From NCBI GenBank assembly GCA_022340805.1, contig JAJDNF010000004.1:1-40050 (forward strand): 40,050 bases of DNA. The letters are read 5' to 3'. This DNA is from Chromatiaceae bacterium (GTDB lineage Bacteria; Pseudomonadota; Gammaproteobacteria; Chromatiales; Chromatiaceae). The notes under the pieces are model-generated. The model searched no databases. It was not told the DNA's origin and saw only the letters and a list, made by a program, of their open reading frames with translations. Shown piece by piece: positions 35,338 to 40,050 of the stretch; positions within the stretch are counted from its first letter, which is position 1, and each line of letters begins with the position of its first letter. The position numbers were made by a program, and so were the translations under genes.

Positions 35338-37211
35338 TCGGTGCGTTGGACATGCTGTTACTGGCCGCACTCGCGGCGATACCGCTGAGCGCGCTGTTCG
35401 CGACGACCCGCTCGGGCCGCTGGCTGCTGGTCGCGGCCTATGCCGTGCAGTTCGGCCTGTTGATCATGCTGCAGCCGGCTACCGCGGCACACAGCGCGCT
35501 GTCCTTCCAGCTGCTCGGCAATGCGGTCGGCTGGCAGATGGACGCGCTGGGCTGGTACTTCGCCGTGATCACGATCGGCAGCGCCGGCTTCGCCGCCGCC
35601 TATGCCGCCGGCGAATGGAGCGAGGTCAACGGCCGACTGGGCCTGAGCCTGCGCTGGCTGTATGCCGGCCTGCAGATCAACGTACTGGCGATGCTGCTGC
35701 TGTTGGCGTCCGGCGATTTCGTCTCGCTGTTCATCGGTTGGGAGCTGACCAGCTGGGCCGGCCTGATCCTGATGCTGTTGGCCGGCGGTGACGCGATCCG
35801 TGCCAGCCTGCGTTACATCGTGTACGCGATCGCCGGCGGGATGACCGTGTTCGCCGGCCTGGTGATCACGCAGGCGGCGGTCGGCTCGCTGCAGTTCGAT
35901 GCACTGCACGCCGCGGCGCCGTCACTGGGCACTGGCCGGCTGTGGGCCATCGCACTGCTGTTCATCCTCGGCTTCTCGGTGAAGATGGCGAGCATGCCGT
36001 TTCACCTGTGGCAGGCACCGGCGTATGCGTACAGCCCGGCGCCCGGCTCGTCGTTCCTCGGCTCGATCTCGGCGCGCATGGGACTGTTCGGTATCGCGCT
36101 GGTCGCGATCAAGTTGATCGGCCTGGCCCAGCTCGACCGGCTCAGCCTGGTCACGGATCTCGTAGACCTGCGCGGCCTGTTGACCTGGGTGGCGGTGTTC
36201 ACGGCGATCCTGCCGACCTTCGTCGCGATGCGTCAGAACGACGCGCGCCTGCTGCTCGGCTGGCACGGCGTCGGCCAGGGCGGCTACATGCTGCTTGGCG
36301 TGATCATTGCCGACCGGCTCGGCAGCGCCGGCGGTCTGCTGCACGTGTTCAATCACGCGACCTACCAGGCGATCCTGCTTATGGCGGTGTTCGCGGTGAT
36401 CCACCGCACCGGCACCGCCGACCTCAACCGTCTCGGCGGTCTGGTCACGCGCATGCCGCTGACCTTCCTGGCGATGCTGATCGGCATCATCGGCCTGGCC
36501 GGCCTGCCACCGATGAATGGCTTCGTCTCCAAATGGATGATCTACCGCGCGCTGATCGTCGACGGGCACCCGCTGCTGTTCGTCGCTACGGTGATCAGCA
36601 CGCTGGGTACCGTGCTGAGCGTGTACAAGCTGCTGCACAACACCTTTCTCGGCCAGCTGCGCCTGGAGCACGAGCAGATACACGAGGCGCCATGGAGCAT
36701 GACCGTGCCGATGCTGCTGCTGTGTGTGGTGGTGTTCGTTACCGGCGCGGCCCCCGGCCTGGTGCTGCAGTATGTGGCGGCCGCGCAGCAGGCCATCGGA
36801 CTCGAGCCGGTGCGCTACATCCTCGGCGGGATCGAGTCGCCGACCGGCAGCCTCGACATGCTGTGGATTACCGCGATTCTGTTCGCCGGTTTCGGTATCG
36901 GCGCAGTGTTGTTCTATCTGATCGGCGGGCGCAGCCGGCGTGTCCATCAGCTCGACAACTACGCGGGCGGCCATTTCCTGACCGCCGACGTGCGCTACCA
37001 GTACAGCGACAATTTCTACGCCGGCCTGATGCACCGTATCCGGCCCTGGTATCGCGGCAGCTTCGAATGGACCGAGTCGGCACTGGTATCGGCACTCGGC
37101 GCGGCCAGCACGCTGGCGCGCGGCTTTTTCGAACAGGCCAACCCGGCGCAATGGGTGCTGGTTGGCACAACCGTGATAATGACCTGGGTGATGTGGTATG
37201 CACTGGGCTGA
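35334..37211 (+). CDS. Second antiporter-like subunit (NuoL/HyfB/MbsH'-like)
   Basis: A 625-aa membrane protein of the proton-conducting transporter family. Conserved elements: DFVSLFIGWELTSWAGL (helix 5 Glu), LGFSVKMASMPFHLWQAPAY (helix 7 Lys), GWHGVGQGGYMLLGV, HVFNHATYQAILLMAVFA and GLPPMNGFVSKWMIY. A C-terminal extension of about 130 residues contains a helix (ITAILFAGFGIGAVLFYLIG), a soluble stretch with several Tyr and Trp residues, and a final helix ending in WVMWYALG. Such an extension recalls the lateral helix/MbhI part of complex I-like machines. Overlaps nuoH-like gene by 14 nt. Confidence 0.85.
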   Translation: MIGALDMLLLAALAAIPLSALFATTRSGRWLLVAAYAVQFGLLIMLQPATAAHSALSFQLLGNAVGWQMDALGWYFAVITIGSAGFAAAYAAGEWSEVNGRLGLSLRWLYAGLQINVLAMLLLLASGDFVSLFIGWELTSWAGLILMLLAGGDAIRASLRYIVYAIAGGMTVFAGLVITQAAVGSLQFDALHAAAPSLGTGRLWAIALLFILGFSVKMASMPFHLWQAPAYAYSPAPGSSFLGSISARMGLFGIALVAIKLIGLAQLDRLSLVTDLVDLRGLLTWVAVFTAILPTFVAMRQNDARLLLGWHGVGQGGYMLLGVIIADRLGSAGGLLHVFNHATYQAILLMAVFAVIHRTGTADLNRLGGLVTRMPLTFLAMLIGIIGLAGLPPMNGFVSKWMIYRALIVDGHPLLFVATVISTLGTVLSVYKLLHNTFLGQLRLEHEQIHEAPWSMTVPMLLLCVVVFVTGAAPGLVLQYVAAAQQAIGLEPVRYILGGIESPTGSLDMLWITAILFAGFGIGAVLFYLIGGRSRRVHQLDNYAGGHFLTADVRYQYSDNFYAGLMHRIRPWYRGSFEWTESALVSALGAASTLARGFFEQANPAQWVLVGTTVIMTWVMWYALG

Positions 37212-38097
37212 GTTGCTTGCCGAATTGACGCTGATGCCACTGGTGGCATTCATCGTCGGCCTGTTCATGGTGCTGATGATGCGCAAGATCGGCGCGCGCC
37301 TGCAGCGTCGCATCGGCCCGCCGCTCCTGCAGCCGCTGTACGACATCGTCAAGCTGTTCGGCAAGCACACCCAGACCTCGCACGGCCTGCTGCACGAGTT
37401 CGGCATCGTGATGGCGGTCGGCGGCTACGTCGCGGCCGAGACGCTGCTGCCCGTGCCCGGCATGAACGGCATAGCCGAGAAAGGCGGCATGATCACCCTG
37501 CTCTACCTGACCATGATTCCCTCGCTCGGCCTGGCGCTGGGCGTCGGCCAGTGCGCCAACCCGAACGGCTCGATCGGCATCTCGCGCGCACTGACCGCGA
37601 TGCTGGCCTACGACATCCCGTTCGTGATCGTGATCGCCGGCGTCGCGATGCACTTCGGCACCACCAACCTGGTCGACGTGGTGGCGCAGCAGCAGGCCGG
37701 CGGGATCGAGACCTGGGGTGCCACCCAGATGCCGCTGCTCGCACTGGCCGGGCTATTCGCGCTGCAGGGCATGCTCGGCAAGCAGCCGTTCGAGATCTAC
37801 GTGGCCCCGGCCGAGATCGCCACCGGACCCATGGTCGAGATGGGCGGCAAGTTTCTCGGTGGCCTGTTCGTTATGCAGTGCTTCCAGCTGTATACCGCGA
37901 GCGTGCTGTACGTGACCCTGTTCCTCGGCGGCGGCGAGAACTGGGTCAGCTTCCTCGCCAAGTCGTTCGCGGTACTGGTGCTGCCGATATCGGTCGCATT
38001 CCTGTTCCCGCGCTATCGCACCGAGGACGTGTTGACGATGTTGTGGAAGTGGCCGGTGATATTGGGCCTGTTGGGCCTGGTGTTTGTGGGATCCTGA
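37198..38097 (+). CDS. NuoH-like membrane anchor subunit (HyfC/MbhM type)
   Basis: A 299-aa, eight-helix protein of the NADH dehydrogenase subunit 1 family, which links the hydrophilic arm to the membrane arm. It has the characteristic GARLQRRIGPPLLQPLYDIVK (start RIGPPLLQPLYDIVKLF), the loop with EIYVAPAEIATGPMVEMGGK and ISRALTAMLAYDIPF. The KQPFEIYVAPAEIATGP variant is closer to hydrogenase-type (HyfC/MbhM) anchors than to the NuoH quinone-site loop EAESELVAGF. Followed by a 252-bp gap with a REP-like element. Confidence 0.88.
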   Translation: MHWAELLAELTLMPLVAFIVGLFMVLMMRKIGARLQRRIGPPLLQPLYDIVKLFGKHTQTSHGLLHEFGIVMAVGGYVAAETLLPVPGMNGIAEKGGMITLLYLTMIPSLGLALGVGQCANPNGSIGISRALTAMLAYDIPFVIVIAGVAMHFGTTNLVDVVAQQQAGGIETWGATQMPLLALAGLFALQGMLGKQPFEIYVAPAEIATGPMVEMGGKFLGGLFVMQCFQLYTASVLYVTLFLGGGENWVSFLAKSFAVLVLPISVAFLFPRYRTEDVLTMLWKWPVILGLLGLVFVGS

Positions 38098-38226
38098 CCG
38101 GGTTGCAACGCGGTGCGATTCGTGGCGCGCATGGCACGCCATGCTTTGAACGGGCCCTTCGATGGCAATGGGCCCAGGCAGTAAGCGCACCGCCAGCGCG
38201 AACCCATGTCATCGATCGATGAACAA

Positions 38227-38256
38227 ATAGGGTGCGATAGCACAGCGTATCGCACC
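38227..38256 (+). repeat. REP-like palindrome inside the Mrp-complex I operon
   Basis: ATAG then GGTGCGAT ... ATCGCACC in the 252-bp gap between the NuoH-like and NuoB-like genes, the only large gap in the operon. ATAG replaces the usual GTAG. The palindrome matches the elements at 39802 and 39982. The rest of this gap (38098-38349) holds nothing else I can name. Confidence 0.7.
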
Positions 38257-38349
38257 GCCAGGGCAGATCGATGCCCTCGACGAAGATGCATGTGGGGCGG
38301 ATAACTCAGCCTTGCAGCGATGACGCACCACAATCTGAACAGGTGTTTT

Positions 38350-39078
38350 ATGCAACAGTTTCCGGTCAAGGTCGAACAGCCGAGCGCAAACAAACCAACG
38401 GGCGGGAATATCTTCAGCCGCGTTTTCGATGAGCTGACCACCTTCTGCCGCTCGCGCTCGCTGTTCATCCTGCACTACTGCACCGGCTGCGGCGCGATCG
38501 AACTGCCGCCGGCGATGACCTCGCGTTTCGACATGGAACGCCTCGGAATATCGCCGATGGTCTCACCGCGCCAGGCCGACATCCTGCTGATCACCGGTTA
38601 TGTCTCTGTGAAGACCCTCAAGCGCGTGATCCTCACGTATGAACAGATGGGATCGCCGAAGTACGTGATCGGGATCTGTTCGTGCACGGTGAACGGCGGC
38701 ATGTACTGGCAGTCGTATGCCACGGCCAAGAAACTGAATGACTACATGCCGGTGGACCTGTACATCGCCGGCTGCATGCCGCGGCCCGAGGCGGTGATCG
38801 CCGGACTGCGTCAGCTGATGGACAAGATTGCCGCCGGCGAGGCCAACGGCTGGCAGGACTACTATCGCCGCTACGACTACTACCTCGGCCACCAGCAGCG
38901 CCTGTTCGGCGAGACCTGGCAGACGCCGACCGACGTGATCGCCGAGTCGAAACACTACGACCTGTTCGGTGGCGACACCCTGGGCGCACACACGGCCTTG
39001 CTGCAGCAGCACCAGAAGCCGCTCGAGGCGCTCGAGATGCGCCTCGGGCTGACCGACAGGCAGGAGAAGGGCTCGTGA
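38350..39078 (+). CDS. NuoB-like [4Fe-4S] subunit (PSST/MbhJ family)
   Basis: A 242-aa hydrophilic-arm subunit that holds the N2-type [4Fe-4S] cluster. All four ligand positions are visible: CTGC (the CxxC of CTGCGAIE), the Cys in GICSCTVNGGMYW, and the Cys in AGCMPRPEA. SPRQADILLITG is typical. The ATG at 38350 follows AGGTG by 5 nt and is preferred over ATG 38320, which has no ribosome site. C-terminal residues after about 165 extend past the usual NuoB core. Stop overlaps the nuoC-like start (GTGA). Confidence 0.93.
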   Translation: MQQFPVKVEQPSANKPTGGNIFSRVFDELTTFCRSRSLFILHYCTGCGAIELPPAMTSRFDMERLGISPMVSPRQADILLITGYVSVKTLKRVILTYEQMGSPKYVIGICSCTVNGGMYWQSYATAKKLNDYMPVDLYIAGCMPRPEAVIAGLRQLMDKIAAGEANGWQDYYRRYDYYLGHQQRLFGETWQTPTDVIAESKHYDLFGGDTLGAHTALLQQHQKPLEALEMRLGLTDRQEKGS

Positions 39079-39671
39079 GCGATACCCACCTTCCGGTCGA
39101 GCGCCTGAGCATCATCCTTGGTGAGTTCAAAGAGGTCCGGGTAAAGCAGCGCGGCCCGCGTCGCACGCGCATCGACGTGGCCGCTGACGCGCTGCCCGCG
39201 TTGCTTGAATTGCTCAAGGGCCGTGCCGGCTTCGTTCACCTGTCGTCGATCAGCTGCGTCGACTGGCCGGGCGAGCAACAATTCGAACTGGTCTACCACC
39301 TCTGGTCATACGAACTGCAATCACTGGTGTCGGCACACACCCGGATCGCGCGCGAACCCGGGGTGTACGTGTCCGTGTACGACATCTACCACCCGGCCGG
39401 TTTCTTCGAGCGCGACATCCACGAGATGTACGGCGTGTACTTCGAGGGTGCGCCGGACATGGAGAAATTCATCCTGACCGAGTGGGACGGACCGCCGCCG
39501 ATGCGCAAGGAGTTCGATAGCGAACGCTGGGTCAACGACCACTTCGACTGGCAGGACTATCGTCCCGACTGGCTGGTCGAGCTGGAACAGCAGGGCGGCG
39601 GCGTGGTGACCCCACCGGACGAACAGCGTTTCAGCCGGCGCGATGTCAAGGAGCCGCAGGATGAGAGTTGA
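39075..39671 (+). CDS. NuoC-like 30 kDa subunit (MbhK family)
   Basis: A 198-aa hydrophilic subunit starting with GTG that overlaps the previous stop. The Complex1_30kDa signature is clear: VYDIYHPAGFFERDIHEMYGVYFEG, then FILTEWDGPPPMRKEF (quoted parts: FERDIHEMYGVYFEG and EWDGPPPMRKEF). It normally sits next to the 49 kDa/large hydrogenase-type subunit (NuoD/MbhL). That gene is expected next but only repeats are visible before the window ends. Confidence 0.92.
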   Translation: MSDTHLPVERLSIILGEFKEVRVKQRGPRRTRIDVAADALPALLELLKGRAGFVHLSSISCVDWPGEQQFELVYHLWSYELQSLVSAHTRIAREPGVYVSVYDIYHPAGFFERDIHEMYGVYFEGAPDMEKFILTEWDGPPPMRKEFDSERWVNDHFDWQDYRPDWLVELEQQGGGVVTPPDEQRFSRRDVKEPQDES

Positions 39672-39742
39672 GCGCGCCGGGAGCACGATGAATGCTGATC
39701 GGATGTCTTGGTGCCATTTCGCACAGCGGCGCCATGCGTCCC

Positions 39743-40011
39743 GGTGCAATTCGCTGCGCTCTTTGCACCCTACGCGTTTGACCCAACCCTGCGCATCCGC
39801 TGTAGGGTGCGATAGCGCAGCGTATCGCACCATCGCGCGATCCCCGGCGCCCGGCACGAACACCGATGCCGGAAGCGACACCGTGATGCGGGGCTATACC
39901 GCAGCGCCTAACAGTCTCTCCCGGTGCAATTCGCTGCGCTCTTTGCACCCTACGCGTTTGACCAAACCCTGCGCATCCGCTGTAGGGTGCGATAGCGCAG
40001 CGTATCGCGCC
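39743..40011. repeat. Two inverted REP pairs in tandem (BIME-like), 180-bp period
   Basis: Each pair consists of a minus-oriented unit (39743-39773; 39923-39953) and a plus-oriented GTAGGGTGCGATAGCGCAGC unit (39802-39831; 39982-40011). About 127 bp of each period are nearly identical, the differences being scattered single bases. The remainder of 39672-40050 has no recognisable gene. Confidence 0.85.
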
Positions 40012-40050
40012 ATCGCGCGATGCCCGGCGTCCGGCACGCAACCCGACCCC

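Noticed and set aside
35922..37406. Long minus-strand frame opposite the NuoL-like gene
   Set aside because: Gln/His/Arg-rich translation typical of an antisense frame in GC-rich membrane-protein genes.
39646..40041. Minus-strand 131-codon frame at the right end
   Set aside because: It is a translation of the duplicated REP pairs with an internally repeated peptide and no known domain.
39660..40050. NuoD-like gene starting at the nuoC-like stop
   Set aside because: The frame is open, but its first 130 codons are translated REP sequence and show no 49 kDa subunit motifs.

Overview
The window comes from a GC-rich gammaproteobacterium. Supporting signs are the gene order thrS-infC-rpmI-rplT-pheS-pheT-ihfA-merR-tRNA-Pro, an integration host factor alpha gene, an ATT-started infC, a gammaproteobacterial-style Gsp operon and BioA. 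I cannot name a species. Every supported gene from 1 to about 31,100 lies on the minus strand; every supported gene from 31,413 to the end lies on the plus strand.

Region by region: (1) 1-525, the N-terminal part of a DHA2-family multidrug MFS transporter, cut by the window edge. (2) 594-12,025, a complete core type II secretion operon transcribed gspC-D-E-F-G-H-I-J-K-L-M-N. (3) 12,239-20,599, an outer-membrane electron conduit: an MtrB/PioB-family porin, an MtrA-type decaheme cytochrome and two different OmcA/MtrC-family decaheme lipoproteins, together 30 CxxCH haem motifs. A strong UUCG-loop terminator separates the first lipoprotein gene from the other three. (4) 20,882-29,363, translation housekeeping: tRNA-Pro(GGG), a MerR-type regulator, ihfA, pheT, pheS, rplT, rpmI, infC and thrS. 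The pheS-pheT gap and the rplT-pheS gap hold GTAG-type palindromic (REP-like) repeats, the latter as a nine-unit tandem array. (5) 29,364-31,100, a small inverted-repeat (MITE-like) element and bioA. (6) 31,413-39,671, a tightly overlapping operon that fuses Mrp antiporter modules (E, F, G, MbhD-like, MbhE/B-like, C, D) to complex I-like subunits (NuoL-, NuoH-, NuoB- and NuoC-like). Its NuoD/NuoI-like partners would lie beyond the right edge. REP-like elements sit inside this operon and at the window end.

How the genes may work together: in Shewanella, T2SS delivers OmcA/MtrC-type lipoproteins to the cell surface, so a Gsp operon placed directly downstream of an mtr conduit makes biological sense. 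Whether electrons leave the cell (metal or electrode reduction) or enter it cannot be told from the sequence; no inner-membrane quinol dehydrogenase (CymA-like) is present. The Mrp-complex I hybrid has the subunit layout of archaeal Mbx/Mbs (two antiporter-like subunits) more than that of Mbh hydrogenase. Its electron donor and acceptor are unknown because the large catalytic subunit is outside the window.
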